Part shown: in pieces, positions 7,758 through 16,795 of the stretch | Layout of the letters: the number at the start of each line of letters is the position of its first letter | How positions within the stretch are numbered: the stretch's first letter is position 1 | NCBI RefSeq assembly: GCF_023721795.1 | Contig: NZ_JAMQYE010000001.1 | Span: 1,860,001 to 1,924,000, forward strand | From: Zeimonas sediminis | Lineage (GTDB): Bacteria; Pseudomonadota; Gammaproteobacteria; Burkholderiales; Burkholderiaceae_E | Reading direction: 5' to 3' | Length of the DNA: 64,000 nt | The notes under the pieces: generated by a model | Databases searched by the model: none | Seen by the model: the letters and a program-made list of their open reading frames with translations, nothing else | Told to the model about the DNA's origin: nothing | Program-made: the position numbers and the translations under genes

Positions 7758-9004
7758 CGGGCGGCATCCTCCGTGCCGGGGCTCGCCCCGAGCAGGTCGT
7801 GCAGCGCGCAGGCGACCACCTTGGTGGCCGTGCGCAGGTCCTCCAGAAGCAGGTTCTCGTCGGCGCGCTTGGCGTTCGCCTCCAGGATCGTCCGCGGCCC
7901 CGCGCCGTAGAGCACGATCGGCACGCCGGCCTCGCAGTAGAGTCTCGCATCGGTGTAGAGCGGCGTGCCGGTGACCGGCACCTGCTCGCCGAGCAGCCGC
8001 TCCGCATGGCGCTTCAGGGCCCCGACCAGGCGCTCGTGCCCCGGCAGCGGCGTGAGCGCGCGCGCCAGCAGCAACCTGCGGATTTCCACGCGGCAACCCG
8101 CCGGTGCGGACGCCTCGATCAGCCGGCGCAGCGAGGCCTCGACCTCGGCCGGATCCTCCTCGGGAATCATCCTGCGGTCGAGCCGGAAGCCGACCCGGTC
8201 CGGCACCACGTTCGTGTTGATGCCGCCCTCGATCCGCCCGACGTTGATCGTCGGGCATCCGATCCCCGGCACCTGCGAACGCATCCGCGCGTAGGCGTCC
8301 CGCTCGCCGTACAGCGCCTCGATGACCGCGATCGCGCCCGCGAGCGCATCGACACCGGTCTCCGGCATCGCCGCGTGGGCCGCCACGCCCCGCACGGTCA
8401 CCTCGAGCTGAAGGCAGCCGTTGTGCGCGGTGACGATCCCGTAGGAGAAGCCTGCACCGATCGCCAGGTCGGGCTTGCTCAGGCCGCGGGCCAGGATCCA
8501 GCCGGGACCCAGCTCGCCGCCGAACTCCTCGTCGTAGGTGAAGTGCAGCTCGACGGTGCCGGCCAGCGGCAGCCCGGTCTCGCGCAGCGCCCGAAGCGCG
8601 AACGCATAGGTCGCGAAGTCGCTCTTGGAAACCGCCACGCCGCGACCGTACATCCGACCGTCGACGATCTCGCCGCCGTAGGGCGGGTGGGTCCAGCCAT
8701 CGCCCGGCGGCACCACGTCGCCGTGCGCGTTCAGCGCGACGACGGGGCCGTCTCCGAACCGGTGGCGGACCAGCAGGTTGGTCAGCGACTTCAGCCCGCC
8801 GGCGGCCACCTCATGCGCCGGCACCGGATGGCGCTCGGCCGGAAAGCCCATCGCTTCGAGCAACTCTGCGGCACGCGCCGCATGCGGGGCGTTGTCGCCC
8901 GGCGGCGTGTCCGTCGGCACCCGCACCATCTCTCGCAGGAAGACGACCTGCTCTTCGAAGGCGCGGTCGACTGCGCGACAGATCGCGTCGTGCTGTTCGT
9001 TCAT
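7754..9004 (-). CDS. M20-family deacylase/peptidase (ArgE/DapE-like)
   Basis: A 416-residue member of the ArgE/DapE/ACY1 family of metal hydrolases that cleave N-acyl or peptide bonds. Visible metal-site motifs are LNAHGDVV (His94, Asp96), VSKSDF (Asp129), YDEEFGG (Glu159/Glu160) and a C-terminal ADENLL segment. The dimerisation domain holds GVAAHAAMPETG. There is no signal peptide, so it is cytosolic. It is coupled at both ends by ATGA overlaps with the PuuE-like gene before it and the carbamoylase after it. Its job is probably an amide cleavage in the same catabolic route; the exact substrate is not identifiable. Confidence 0.88.
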   Translation of the reverse strand: MNEQHDAICRAVDRAFEEQVVFLREMVRVPTDTPPGDNAPHAARAAELLEAMGFPAERHPVPAHEVAAGGLKSLTNLLVRHRFGDGPVVALNAHGDVVPPGDGWTHPPYGGEIVDGRMYGRGVAVSKSDFATYAFALRALRETGLPLAGTVELHFTYDEEFGGELGPGWILARGLSKPDLAIGAGFSYGIVTAHNGCLQLEVTVRGVAAHAAMPETGVDALAGAIAVIEALYGERDAYARMRSQVPGIGCPTINVGRIEGGINTNVVPDRVGFRLDRRMIPEEDPAEVEASLRRLIEASAPAGCRVEIRRLLLARALTPLPGHERLVGALKRHAERLLGEQVPVTGTPLYTDARLYCEAGVPIVLYGAGPRTILEANAKRADENLLLEDLRTATKVVACALHDLLGASPGTEDAAR

Positions 9005-9960
9005 CGTTGGGGGCCCAGGTCGATCGTCGGGGGATGGGTGGCGTGCCAGTGTCGGGCGATGTCGACCCGTCTGCAGACCCAGACGTCCCGATGGCCCTGC
9101 AGGTGGTCCAGGAAGCGCGCCAGCGCGGCAACGCGGCCTGGCCGCCCGGCCAGGCGGCAGTGCAGGCCGATCGACAGCATCTTGGGGGCGTCGAGGCCGT
9201 CGGGATCGCCTTCTCGATACAGCGTGTCGAACGCGTCGCGAAGATAGTCGAAGAACTGGCTGCCGCTGTTGAAGCCTTGCGCGGTGGCGAAGCGCATGTC
9301 GTTGCTGTCGAGCGCATACGGGATCACCAGGTGCCGGCTGGCGGGCGCGAGGCCCTCGACCCAGTACGGCAGGTCGTCCGCGTAGGAGTCCGAGTCGTAG
9401 AGGAAGCCGCCGTGCTCGAGAACCAGCCGGCGGGTGCGCGGTGAGTCGCGACCGGTGTACCAGCCGAGCGGGGGGCTGCCGGTGAGCTCGCGCAGGATCC
9501 CGACCGCCTCGCCGATGTGCGCGCGCTCGGTGGCCTCGTCGACCGACTGGTAGGAGATCCAGCGCAGCCCGTGGCAAGCGATCTCGTGACCGAGCTCGAC
9601 GAAGGCCGACGCGACATCGGGATGCCGCCTCAGCGCCATCGCGACGCCGAATATCGTGAGCGGCAGGCCGCGCTCCTCGAACAGCCGCAACAGCCGCCAG
9701 ACCCCGGCGCGCGAGCCGTACTCGTAGATCGACTCCATCGAAAGGTGGCGGTCCGCGAAGGCCTGCGCGCCGATGATCTCGGACAGGAAGGTCTCCGAGG
9801 CCGGGTCGCCGTGCAGCACGCAGTTCTCGCCGCCCTCCTCGTAGTTCAGCACGAACGAGACCGCGACGCGCGCGCCGCCCGGCCAGCGCGGATGCGGCGG
9901 CCTGCGTCCATAGCCGATCAGGTCGCGCGGGTAGGCGGACGAATTCGCGTCGAGGCTCAT
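9001..9960 (-). CDS. puuE: PuuE-like allantoinase / polysaccharide-deacetylase-fold cyclic amidohydrolase
   Basis: A 319-residue protein of the NodB-fold branch containing the cofactor-independent allantoinase PuuE, which opens the allantoin ring. Visible motifs are SFVLNYEEGGE near residue 35-45, ESIYEYGSRAGVWR, GHEIACHGLRWISYQSV and GWYTGRDSPRTRRL. These are typical of PuuE and its uncharacterised relatives rather than of peptidoglycan or chitin deacetylases. It lies second in the GntR-led operon, with ATGA overlaps on both sides. No urate hydroxylase, transthyretin-like hydrolase or allantoicase is in the window, so true allantoin may not be its substrate; another hydantoin or cyclic ureide is possible. 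Confidence 0.8.
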   Translation of the reverse strand: MSLDANSSAYPRDLIGYGRRPPHPRWPGGARVAVSFVLNYEEGGENCVLHGDPASETFLSEIIGAQAFADRHLSMESIYEYGSRAGVWRLLRLFEERGLPLTIFGVAMALRRHPDVASAFVELGHEIACHGLRWISYQSVDEATERAHIGEAVGILRELTGSPPLGWYTGRDSPRTRRLVLEHGGFLYDSDSYADDLPYWVEGLAPASRHLVIPYALDSNDMRFATAQGFNSGSQFFDYLRDAFDTLYREGDPDGLDAPKMLSIGLHCRLAGRPGRVAALARFLDHLQGHRDVWVCRRVDIARHWHATHPPTIDLGPQR

Positions 9961-10790
9961 GGCTTCTTCCTGGATGAGGCAGGAGCCCTCTTCGGCGCCG
10001 GCGCGGCCGCCCGGGCCGGCCTGCGGCCCGGCTTCGGGCCGCGCGCCGCGCCGAACAGGCGCAGGAAATCGATCTCGGGGCGGGCGGACCGCTCCCGAAG
10101 CTTCATCTCGCAGTGCTCGAGGTGATGCCCCATCAGCCGCGCCGCGGCCGCCATGTCGCCCGCGCGGATCGCGTCGAGGATCTCGCGGTGCTCGTCGAAG
10201 GAGCACACGCCGTGCCCGGGGGTTTCGTAGAGGGCGATCATCAGCGAGGTGCGGGCGACCAGCCCGCGCAGCAGGGACACCAGTTCCCGGTTGCCGAAGG
10301 CTCCGACCAGCCGCAGGTGGAATTCGCCCGACAGCCGGATCAGGCGGGACCGCTCCCCTTCGCGATGGGCTCGCTCCTCTTCGTCCACGAGCGCGGCCAG
10401 CGCCTGCTGCATCCGGGGCTCGGGCGCCGCGTGCGCCTGCAGCAGCGCGGTCTCGATCAGCCGGCGCGCCTCGAACACTTCCCGCGTTTCCCTGGGCGAG
10501 GCCTGGGCGATCAGCGCGCCGCGGTTGTGATGAAGCTCGATCACCTTCTCGCTCGCCAGCCGCACCAGCACCCGCCGCAGCAACGAGCGGTTGACACCGA
10601 AGGCCTCGCAGAGCGGCATCTCGACGAGACGGGTGCCCGGCGGCAGCTGATGGGACATGACCGCCTCGAGGATCGCCGCGTGCACGCGATCCTCCTCGGC
10701 GCGCTCGTGGCGCGCCGCATCGGCCGGATCGGCGCTGACCCGGCCAGGCGGTGCGGACCGCGGCGAAGGGGATGTCGAAGTGGAACGCAT
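9957..10790 (-). CDS. GntR-family transcriptional regulator (FCD domain)
   Basis: A 277-residue regulator with a winged helix at about residues 33-97 (LCEAFGVNRSLLRRVLVRLASEK) and an all-helical FCD effector domain at about 103-230 (VFEARRLIETALL, EFHLRLVGAFGN, DEHREILDAIRAGD). A basic Lys/Arg/Pro/Ala-rich tail (about 245-277) is unusual. The ATG at 10790 is preferred, although no Shine-Dalgarno precedes it; TTG at 10844 and GTG at 10814 are alternative in-frame starts. It heads the minus operon and faces the transporter operon, so it probably controls both, binding an acid or ureide intermediate. It is coupled to the PuuE-like gene by an ATGA overlap. Confidence 0.85.
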   Translation of the reverse strand: MRSTSTSPSPRSAPPGRVSADPADAARHERAEEDRVHAAILEAVMSHQLPPGTRLVEMPLCEAFGVNRSLLRRVLVRLASEKVIELHHNRGALIAQASPRETREVFEARRLIETALLQAHAAPEPRMQQALAALVDEEERAHREGERSRLIRLSGEFHLRLVGAFGNRELVSLLRGLVARTSLMIALYETPGHGVCSFDEHREILDAIRAGDMAAAARLMGHHLEHCEMKLRERSARPEIDFLRLFGAARGPKPGRRPARAAAPAPKRAPASSRKKP

Positions 10791-10809
10791 GGTGACGCGG
10801 GACAGGGCT

Positions 10810-10825
10810 AGCACGAGGCATGCCA
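10810..10825 (-). promoter_or_regulatory. Weaker sigma-54-like -24/-12 element facing the GntR operon
   Basis: On the minus strand the order is TGGCATG-CCTC-GTGC-T. The essential GG and GC dinucleotides are kept with the correct ten-base gap, and two other consensus positions differ. The start would fall near 10799, only about nine bases before the chosen GntR ATG. So either that transcript is almost leaderless, or the element is fortuitous. It uses the same CCTC spacer as the stronger opposite-facing promoter. Confidence 0.35.
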
Positions 10826-10835
10826 GCCGAGAAGA

Positions 10836-10844
10836 TTGTGACAA
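10836..10844. promoter_or_regulatory. Candidate GntR operator palindrome
   Basis: TTGTGACAA is a perfect palindrome about its central G, 46 bases upstream of the regulator start and just upstream of the minus-strand -24 element. Many FCD-type GntR proteins bind short palindromes of this general size next to their own gene. No second copy is seen in the gap, so the assignment is tentative. Confidence 0.3.
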
Positions 10845-11084
10845 ACCGTGCGTCGATTGTACCCGTCACCATGCTCGAAGGCGGGCCGGTGCACGCTCGA
10901 GTCGCCAACTGGCCCTCGCCCGCTTCCAAGGCGGAGAGCGCGTCCGAATGCCGCATCGCCCGGAGTACCGTCCACGATCCCCACAGCGGTGCGACAGGCA
11001 CGAAGCGCTTGCGCTGGCATCCCAACTTGGTGCGAATGGGTGTCGGATCGTTACAAAAATTGCGCCGATCCCGGGGCAGCGCCC

Positions 11085-11099
11085 TGGCACGCCTCTTGC
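11085..11099 (+). promoter_or_regulatory. Sigma-54 (RpoN) promoter of the ABC transporter operon
   Basis: TGGCACG-CCTC-TTGC matches every fixed position of the sigma-54 consensus TGGCACG-N4-TTGC, with GG at 11086-11087 and GC at 11098-11099 separated by ten bases. Transcription should begin near 11111, leaving a leader of about 40 bases that contains the AGGAGG ribosome site of the binding-protein gene. Sigma-54 promoters need an activator (for example NtrC), so the operon is probably induced by nitrogen limitation or by a dedicated activator. Confidence 0.75.
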
Positions 11100-11151
11100 C
11101 TGAGTCCCTGCGGTTTCACTGTCCCTCATTCGCGTGAACAAGGAGGCTCGA

Positions 11152-12819
11152 ATGGCTCGGAATCGATGGCACCTGAAGAAGCTGGCGCTGGCCGCGACGA
11201 CCGTGGTGGCGCTGGCGGCAGGCTTGAGCGGGCCCGCCACCGCCCAGGAGAAGGTCCTGCGGATCGGCATGACCGCTGCGGACATCCCGCGCACCCTCGG
11301 CCAGCCCGACCAGGGATTCGAGGGCAATCGCTTCACCGGGATCCCGATGTACGACGCGCTGACTCACTGGGACCTGTCGAAGCGCGACGAGCCGAGCGTG
11401 CTGGTTCCCGGCCTCGCCACCTCGTGGTCGGTCGACGCCAGCGACAAGACCAAGTGGGTCTTCAAGCTGCGCCCCGGCGTCAAGTTCCACGATGGCTCGC
11501 CGTTCAATGCGGACGCGGTCGTCTGGAACGTCCGGAAGGTGCTGGACAAATCTGCGCCGCACTTCGACGCCAGCCAGGTAGGCGTGACAGCGTCTCGGAT
11601 GCCCACGTTGCGCAGCGCCAGGAAGATCGACGACATGACCGTCGAGCTCACGACGAGCGAGCCCGACTCCTTCCTGCCGCTGAACCTGACCAACCTGTTC
11701 ATGGCCTCGCCGGCGCACTGGGAGGCCAAGCTGAAGGCGGTTCCCGCCAGCGTCACCGATCCGGCCGAGCGCGCCAAGCAGGCGTGGACCGCCTTCGCCG
11801 CCGACGCCTCGGGCTCGGGTCCGTTCAAGATGGCCCGCTTCGTGCCGCGCGAGCGTCTGGAACTGGTGGCGAACAAGGACTACTGGGATCCGAAGCGCGT
11901 GCCGAAGATCGACCGCGTGGTGATGCTGCCGATTCCCGAGGCGAACGCCCGCACGGCCGCCCTGCTGTCGGGCCAGGTCGACTGGATCGAGGCCCCCGCC
12001 CCCGATGCGATGCCCCAGATCCGCAGCCGCGGGTTCGTCATCCACAGCAATCCGCAGCCCCACGTCTGGCCCTGGCAACTCTCCTTCGCCGAGGGCTCGC
12101 CCTGGCTCAACCGGGACGTTCGCCACGCAGCGAATCTCTGCGTCGATCGCGAGGGCCTCTCGCAGTTCCTGGGCGGCATGATGGGCGTCCCGAAAGGCAC
12201 AGTGCCGCCCGGCCATCCCTGGTGGGGCGACCCGAAGTTCGACATCCGCTACGACCCGAAGGCCGCGCAGGCGCTGATGGCCAAGGCCGGTCACTCGGCC
12301 CAGAAGCCGCTGAAGGTCAAGGTCCAGATCTCGGCCTCCGGATCGGGCCAGATGCAGCCCCTGCCGATGAACGAGTTCGTCCAGCAGTCGCTCAAGCAGT
12401 GCTACTTCGACGTCGAGTTCGACGTCATCGAGTGGAACACGCTGTTCACGAACTGGCGGCGCGGCGCCAAGGACCCGACGGCCAACGGCGCCCACGCGAT
12501 CAACGTCAGCTTCGCGGCGATGGATCCGTTCTTCGCGATGGTGCGCTTCACCAGCACGAAGGCCTTTCCGCCCGTCTCGAACAACTGGGGCTACTTCGGC
12601 AACGAGGAGTTCGACAAGCTGATCGCCGATGCGCGGAACACCTTCGAAGACAAGGCCCGCGACGCGGCCCTCGCGAAGCTGCACGCCCGGATCGTCGAGG
12701 AAGCGCCGTTCGTCTGGATCGCCCACGACGTCGGCCCGCGCGCGATGAGCGCGAAGGTCAAGAACGTGGTGCAGCCCAAGAGCTGGTTCATCGACATCGC
12801 CCCGATGACGATCGAATGA
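11152..12819 (+). CDS. ABC transporter substrate-binding protein, peptide/nickel family (SBP family 5)
   Basis: A 555-residue periplasmic binding protein. The ATG at 11152 is chosen because a perfect AGGAGG lies five bases upstream; a GTG 18 bases earlier is unlikely. Residues 1-32 form a Sec signal peptide ending PATAQ. The mature protein begins EKVLRIGMTAADIPRTLGQPDQG and shows family-5 features: the LVPGLATSWSVD and WVFKLRPGVKFHDG blocks near the N-terminus, then DKLIADARNTF and ARIVEEAPFVWIAHD near the end. It is the first gene of an operon with two permeases and two ATPases. The family binds peptides, opines, nickel or sugars; neighbouring amidohydrolases suggest an amide- or ureide-containing ligand. 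Confidence 0.92.
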   Translation: MARNRWHLKKLALAATTVVALAAGLSGPATAQEKVLRIGMTAADIPRTLGQPDQGFEGNRFTGIPMYDALTHWDLSKRDEPSVLVPGLATSWSVDASDKTKWVFKLRPGVKFHDGSPFNADAVVWNVRKVLDKSAPHFDASQVGVTASRMPTLRSARKIDDMTVELTTSEPDSFLPLNLTNLFMASPAHWEAKLKAVPASVTDPAERAKQAWTAFAADASGSGPFKMARFVPRERLELVANKDYWDPKRVPKIDRVVMLPIPEANARTAALLSGQVDWIEAPAPDAMPQIRSRGFVIHSNPQPHVWPWQLSFAEGSPWLNRDVRHAANLCVDREGLSQFLGGMMGVPKGTVPPGHPWWGDPKFDIRYDPKAAQALMAKAGHSAQKPLKVKVQISASGSGQMQPLPMNEFVQQSLKQCYFDVEFDVIEWNTLFTNWRRGAKDPTANGAHAINVSFAAMDPFFAMVRFTSTKAFPPVSNNWGYFGNEEFDKLIADARNTFEDKARDAALAKLHARIVEEAPFVWIAHDVGPRAMSAKVKNVVQPKSWFIDIAPMTIE

Positions 12820-12877
12820 GCAGGTAGATCCGCGCGCCGCCCGTCCGCGGGCGGGCGGCGCCTCCGGAACCCCGACG

Positions 12878-13831
12878 ATGCTCACTTATCTGTTCCACCG
12901 GATCCTCTACACGCTGCCGATCATGCTCGGCGTGGCGCTGGTCTGCTTCGCGCTGGTCCACCTGGCGCCCGGCGACCCGCTCGTGTCGGTGCTGCCGCCG
13001 GACGCCTCGGCCGATCTGCAGCAACAACTCCGCGTGCTCTACGGCTTCGACCGCAGCTACCCGGAGCAGTTCGCGAGCTGGATCTGGCGCGCCATGCAGG
13101 GCGACCTCGGCACCTCGATCGCGGCAGGACGGCCGGTGGCCGACGAGGTCCTCAGGGCCGTCGGCAACACGCTGATCCTCGCCGGCATCGCAACGCTGAT
13201 CGGCTTCTTCCTCGGCAGCCTGTTCGGCTTCGTCGCCGGCTACTTCCGCGACTCCTGGGTCGACAAGCTCGCCTCGCTCCTCTCCACGGTCGGCGTCAGC
13301 GTTCCGCACTACTGGCTGGGCATGGTCCTGGTGATCGTGTTCGCCTCACAGCTGAACTGGCTGCCGGCGACCGGCGCCGGGCCAGGCGGCTCGTCGGAAT
13401 GGGCCTGGGACTGGGAGCACATGCGCCACCTGATCCTTCCGGCAATCACGATGAGCGTGATCCCGATGGGCATCATCAGCCGAACGGTGCGTGCCCTGGT
13501 GGCCGAGATCCTCGCCCAGGAATTCGTCGTCGGCCTGCGCGCGAAGGGGCTGACCAACCTGGGGATCTTCCGCCACGTGGTGAAGAACGTCGCCCCGACC
13601 GCGCTGGCCGTCATGGGCCTGCAGCTGGGCTACCTGCTCGGCGGATCGATCCTGATCGAGACCGTGTTTTCCTGGCCCGGCACCGGGTTCCTTCTCAACA
13701 GCGCGATCTTCCAGCGCGACCTGCCGCTGCTGCAGGGAACGATCCTGGTGCTGGCGATGTTCTTCGTGCTGCTCAACCTGATCGTGGACATCCTCCAGAG
13801 CCTGCTCGACCCGAGGATGTCGAGGACATGA
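12878..13831 (+). CDS. ABC transporter permease, DppB/OppB type
   Basis: A 317-residue inner-membrane permease. The N-terminus is the classic first helix of DppB proteins (LTYLFHRILYTLPIMLGVALVCFALVHLAPGDP), followed by five further hydrophobic segments. The coupling loop EFVVGLRAKGLTNLGIFRHVVKNVAP (about 211-236) is the EAA motif that contacts the ATPase. It lies 58 bases after the binding-protein gene, and its stop overlaps the next permease start by four bases (ATGA). It forms the transmembrane channel with the DppC-like partner. Confidence 0.93.
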   Translation: MLTYLFHRILYTLPIMLGVALVCFALVHLAPGDPLVSVLPPDASADLQQQLRVLYGFDRSYPEQFASWIWRAMQGDLGTSIAAGRPVADEVLRAVGNTLILAGIATLIGFFLGSLFGFVAGYFRDSWVDKLASLLSTVGVSVPHYWLGMVLVIVFASQLNWLPATGAGPGGSSEWAWDWEHMRHLILPAITMSVIPMGIISRTVRALVAEILAQEFVVGLRAKGLTNLGIFRHVVKNVAPTALAVMGLQLGYLLGGSILIETVFSWPGTGFLLNSAIFQRDLPLLQGTILVLAMFFVLLNLIVDILQSLLDPRMSRT

Positions 13832-14721
13832 TGACGACCGCGATCGACGCTTCGAAAGTGCCGGCGCCCGCCTTCGACCGCAGCCCGGGCTACTGGACGA
13901 CGGTCGGCCGCCGCTTCATGCGCGACCCGGTCGCCGTGACGGCCGCCGCGGTCGTGCTGCTGCTGATCCTGCTCGCCGTGTTCGGTGGCTACCTGACGCC
14001 TGCCGACCCGTACAAGGCCTCGATGCTCAGCCGCCTGAAGCCGATCGGCACGCCCGGCTTCCTGCTGGGAACCGACGAGCTGGGCCGCGACATGCTGTCC
14101 CGGCTGATGGTCGGCGCGAGGCTCTCGCTGTTCATGGGGATCACGCCGGTGGTCGCTGCCTTCGTGATCGGCTCGGCGCTCGGGATCCTCGCCGGCTATG
14201 CGGGCGGCTACGTGAACACGGTGATCATGCGCACGATCGACGTGTTCTACGCCTTCCCGTCGGTGCTGCTGGCGATCGCGCTGTCGGGCGCGCTCGGCGC
14301 GGGGATCTTCAACGCGCTGCTCAGCCTGACGATCGTCTTCGTCCCGCCGATCGCAAGGGTCGCCGAGAGCGTGACGACACAGGTGCGCGCGCGCGACTTC
14401 GTCGAGGCGGCGCGCGCCTCGGGCGCCGGCGCCTTCACGATCGTGCGGGTGCACGTGCTCGGCAACGTCCTGGGCCCCATCTTCGTGTACTCGACGAGCC
14501 TGATCGCGGTCTCGATGATCCTGGCCTCGGGCTTGTCGTTCCTCGGACTGGGCGTCAAGCCGCCCGAGCCGGAGTGGGGGCTGATGCTCAACACGCTGCG
14601 CACCGCGATCTACACCCAGCCGTGGATCGCCGCCCTGCCGGGCGTGATGATCTTCGTCACCTCGATCTCCTTCAACATGCTTTCCGACGGACTGCGCTCC
14701 GCGATGGACGTCAAGCAATGA
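13828..14721 (+). CDS. ABC transporter permease, DppC/OppC type
   Basis: A 297-residue partner permease. The start at 13828 overlaps the stop of the upstream permease; the frame is open much further left, but that part is shadow sequence. The N-terminal cytoplasmic segment precedes [24 protein letters not shown], then the family motif [23 protein letters not shown]. The EAA loop ([26 protein letters not shown]) lies near residue 190-215. The C-terminus [23 protein letters not shown] is typical. Its stop overlaps the start of the first ATPase gene. Confidence 0.93.
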   Translation: MMTTAIDASKVPAPAFDRSPGYWTTVGRRFMRDPVAVTAAAVVLLLILLAVFGGYLTPADPYKASMLSRLKPIGTPGFLLGTDELGRDMLSRLMVGARLSLFMGITPVVAAFVIGSALGILAGYAGGYVNTVIMRTIDVFYAFPSVLLAIALSGALGAGIFNALLSLTIVFVPPIARVAESVTTQVRARDFVEAARASGAGAFTIVRVHVLGNVLGPIFVYSTSLIAVSMILASGLSFLGLGVKPPEPEWGLMLNTLRTAIYTQPWIAALPGVMIFVTSISFNMLSDGLRSAMDVKQ

Positions 14722-15758
14722 GCGCGACCCGGCACCACGACGTGGGCGGGCCCGCCCAGCCACTGCTGACCGTGCGCGGCCTGTTCAAGCACTTCCCGCT
14801 GAAGTCCCGCCTCGCCGGCAAGGGCGCGGTGGTCCGCGCGGTCGACGGCGTCGACTTCACCGTGCTCAAGGGCGAGACGCTCGGCGTGGTCGGCGAGTCC
14901 GGCTGCGGCAAGAGCACCACCGCCCGGCTGCTGATGCACCTGATCGAGCCCGACCGCGGCGAGATCGTCTTCGACGGCCGGATCGTGGGCTCGCGCGACC
15001 TGCCGCTCAAGGAGTTCCGGCGCCAGGTGCAGATGGTCTTCCAGGACAGCTACTCGTCGCTGAACCCGAGGCTCACGATCGAGGACTCGATCGCCTTCGC
15101 CCCCCGCGTGCACGGCGTGCCGCACCGCGAGTCGGTCGAGCGTGCCCGCGATCTGCTCGCGCGGGTCGGCCTCGAGCCCGCGCGCTTCGCCGAGCGCTAC
15201 CCTCACGAGCTCTCGGGCGGCCAGCGCCAGCGGGTCAACATCGCGCGCGCGCTCGCCCTGCAGCCCCGGCTGATCATCCTCGACGAGGCGGTTTCGGCGC
15301 TGGACAAGTCGGTCGAGGCCCAGGTGCTGAACCTGCTGCTGGACCTCAAGGAGGAGTTCGGGCTCACCTATGTCTTCATCAGTCACGACCTGCACGTCGT
15401 ACGCTACGTGTCCGACCAGGTGATGGTGATGTACCTGGGCCGCGTGGCCGAGGTGGGCCCGACCGAATCGCTGTTCGACGCGCCGCTGCATCCGTACACG
15501 CGGGCGCTGCTTTCGTCGATGCCGTCGATGGATCCCGATCGGCGCACGACCGAGGCGCCGCTCAGCGGCGACCCGCCGAACCCGATCGATCCGCCGCCCG
15601 GATGCCGATTCCACACCCGCTGCGCGCTCGCCGAGGCGGTCTGCAGTGAACGCACGCCGGCCCTGCCCGGCACCGCCGCCGGTCACTACGTCTCCTGCCT
15701 GGTCCACGAGGCCGGTTCCGGGCACTCGCGCGCCCCGCATCCGACGGTAGTCCGATGA
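14718..15758 (+). CDS. ABC transporter ATP-binding protein, DppF/OppF type
   Basis: A 346-residue ATPase. Walker A is [10 protein letters not shown] (59-68), the Q-loop is [13 protein letters not shown], the signature is LSGGQRQR and Walker B is [12 protein letters not shown], followed by the switch His in FISHDLHVV. The C-terminal oligopeptide-transporter extension has [11 protein letters not shown], a Cys cluster found in Dpp/Opp ATPases. It is coupled by ATGA overlaps to the permease before it and the second ATPase after it. With that second ATPase it should form the heterodimeric motor of the importer. Confidence 0.92.
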   Translation: MSATRHHDVGGPAQPLLTVRGLFKHFPLKSRLAGKGAVVRAVDGVDFTVLKGETLGVVGESGCGKSTTARLLMHLIEPDRGEIVFDGRIVGSRDLPLKEFRRQVQMVFQDSYSSLNPRLTIEDSIAFAPRVHGVPHRESVERARDLLARVGLEPARFAERYPHELSGGQRQRVNIARALALQPRLIILDEAVSALDKSVEAQVLNLLLDLKEEFGLTYVFISHDLHVVRYVSDQVMVMYLGRVAEVGPTESLFDAPLHPYTRALLSSMPSMDPDRRTTEAPLSGDPPNPIDPPPGCRFHTRCALAEAVCSERTPALPGTAAGHYVSCLVHEAGSGHSRAPHPTVVR

Positions 15759-16795
15759 ACGACACGCCCCCGACATCGATGCCCAACTCCCCCCTGGTCA
15801 GTGTCCGCGGCCTGCAGGTCCTCTTCCAGGGCGGGCGGCGCCCCGTTCAGGCGGTCAACGGCGTGGACCTCGACGTGGCGCGCGGCCAGACCGTCGCGCT
15901 GATCGGGGAGTCCGGCTCCGGCAAGAGCGTCACGCTGCGCACCCTGCTCCGGCTTCACGACGCGAAGCGCACCCGGGTGACCGGCGAGATCCGGGTCGCC
16001 GGGCTCGACGTCCTGGGCCTGGACGGCCGGGCACTTGCCGATTACCGCGGCAAGGTCACCTCGATGATCTTCCAGGAGCCCCTGCTGGCCCTGGACCCGG
16101 TCTACACGGTCGGCAGCCAGATCGTCGAGAGCATCCGGCGACACGAGCGGGTTTCGGTGGCCGACGCGCGCCGGCGCGCCCTCGAGCTTTTCGAGCGCGT
16201 GCGCATCCCGAGCCCCGAGCGCCGCCTCGATGCCTACCCGCACGAGATGAGCGGCGGCATGCGCCAGCGCGCGATGATCGCGCTCGCGCTCGCCTGCCGG
16301 CCGCAGCTTCTGCTGGCCGACGAGCCGACCACCGCCCTGGACGCGACCGTGCAGATCCAGATCCTGCTGCTGCTCAGGGAGTTGCAGAAGGACCTCGGGC
16401 TGTCGATCGTCTTCGTGACGCACGACATCGGCGCTGCGATCGAGGTGGCCGACAGGATCGCCGTCATGTACGCGGGCAGGATCGTCGAGGAAGGCCCGGC
16501 GGCAGCGATCGTCCGCCAGCCCCGCCATCCGTACACGATCGCCCTGCTGCAGGGACGCGCGAGCAGTGGTGCAGGACACGGGCTCGCACGCGGTGCAAGG
16601 CTCCGGACGATCGGCGGCTCGCCGCCCGACCTGTCGGACCTGCCGCCGGGTTGCGCGTTCGCCGCGCGCTGCGCCTACGCGCAGGCCGAATGCCGGCAGG
16701 TTCGACCCGATCCGGTGCGGATCGCGGCCGATCACGGCGTGCGCTGCCTGCGCACCGACGCCACGCTCGACGCGATGGCAGGCGCGCACGGATGA
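15755..16795 (+). CDS. ABC transporter ATP-binding protein, DppD/OppD type
   Basis: A 346-residue ATPase, the partner of the preceding one. Walker A is GESGSGKSVT (51-60), the Q-loop segment is MIFQEPLLALDPVYTVG, the signature is MSGGMRQR, Walker B is LLLADEPTTALD and the switch is VTHDIG. The DppD/OppD C-terminal motif PPGCAFAARCAYAQAECRQV is present. The order F-type then D-type is reversed from the usual dppDF. The stop overlaps the racemase start by four bases, so transport and catabolism are translationally linked. Confidence 0.92.
   Translation: MNDTPPTSMPNSPLVSVRGLQVLFQGGRRPVQAVNGVDLDVARGQTVALIGESGSGKSVTLRTLLRLHDAKRTRVTGEIRVAGLDVLGLDGRALADYRGKVTSMIFQEPLLALDPVYTVGSQIVESIRRHERVSVADARRRALELFERVRIPSPERRLDAYPHEMSGGMRQRAMIALALACRPQLLLADEPTTALDATVQIQILLLLRELQKDLGLSIVFVTHDIGAAIEVADRIAVMYAGRIVEEGPAAAIVRQPRHPYTIALLQGRASSGAGHGLARGARLRTIGGSPPDLSDLPPGCAFAARCAYAQAECRQVRPDPVRIAADHGVRCLRTDATLDAMAGAHG

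Larger units (their letters stand above)
10791..11151. other. Divergent intergenic control region of the ureide/peptide locus
   Basis: This 361-base gap separates the GntR-led minus operon from the ABC-transporter plus operon. It holds a sigma-54-type promoter for each direction (listed separately), a 9-base palindrome near the regulator, a short A/T-rich tract at 11051-11061 and two GGTGCG half-sites at 10988-10993 and 11029-11034. Those half-sites lie where an NtrC-type enhancer protein could bind, but neither has a matching left half. No small open frame here looks like a gene. Confidence 0.6.

Noticed and set aside
10988-11034. NtrC-type enhancer sites upstream of the sigma-54 promoter
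   Set aside because: Two GGTGCG half-sites occur at plausible distances, but neither has the matching GCACC half, so they are not reported as sites.
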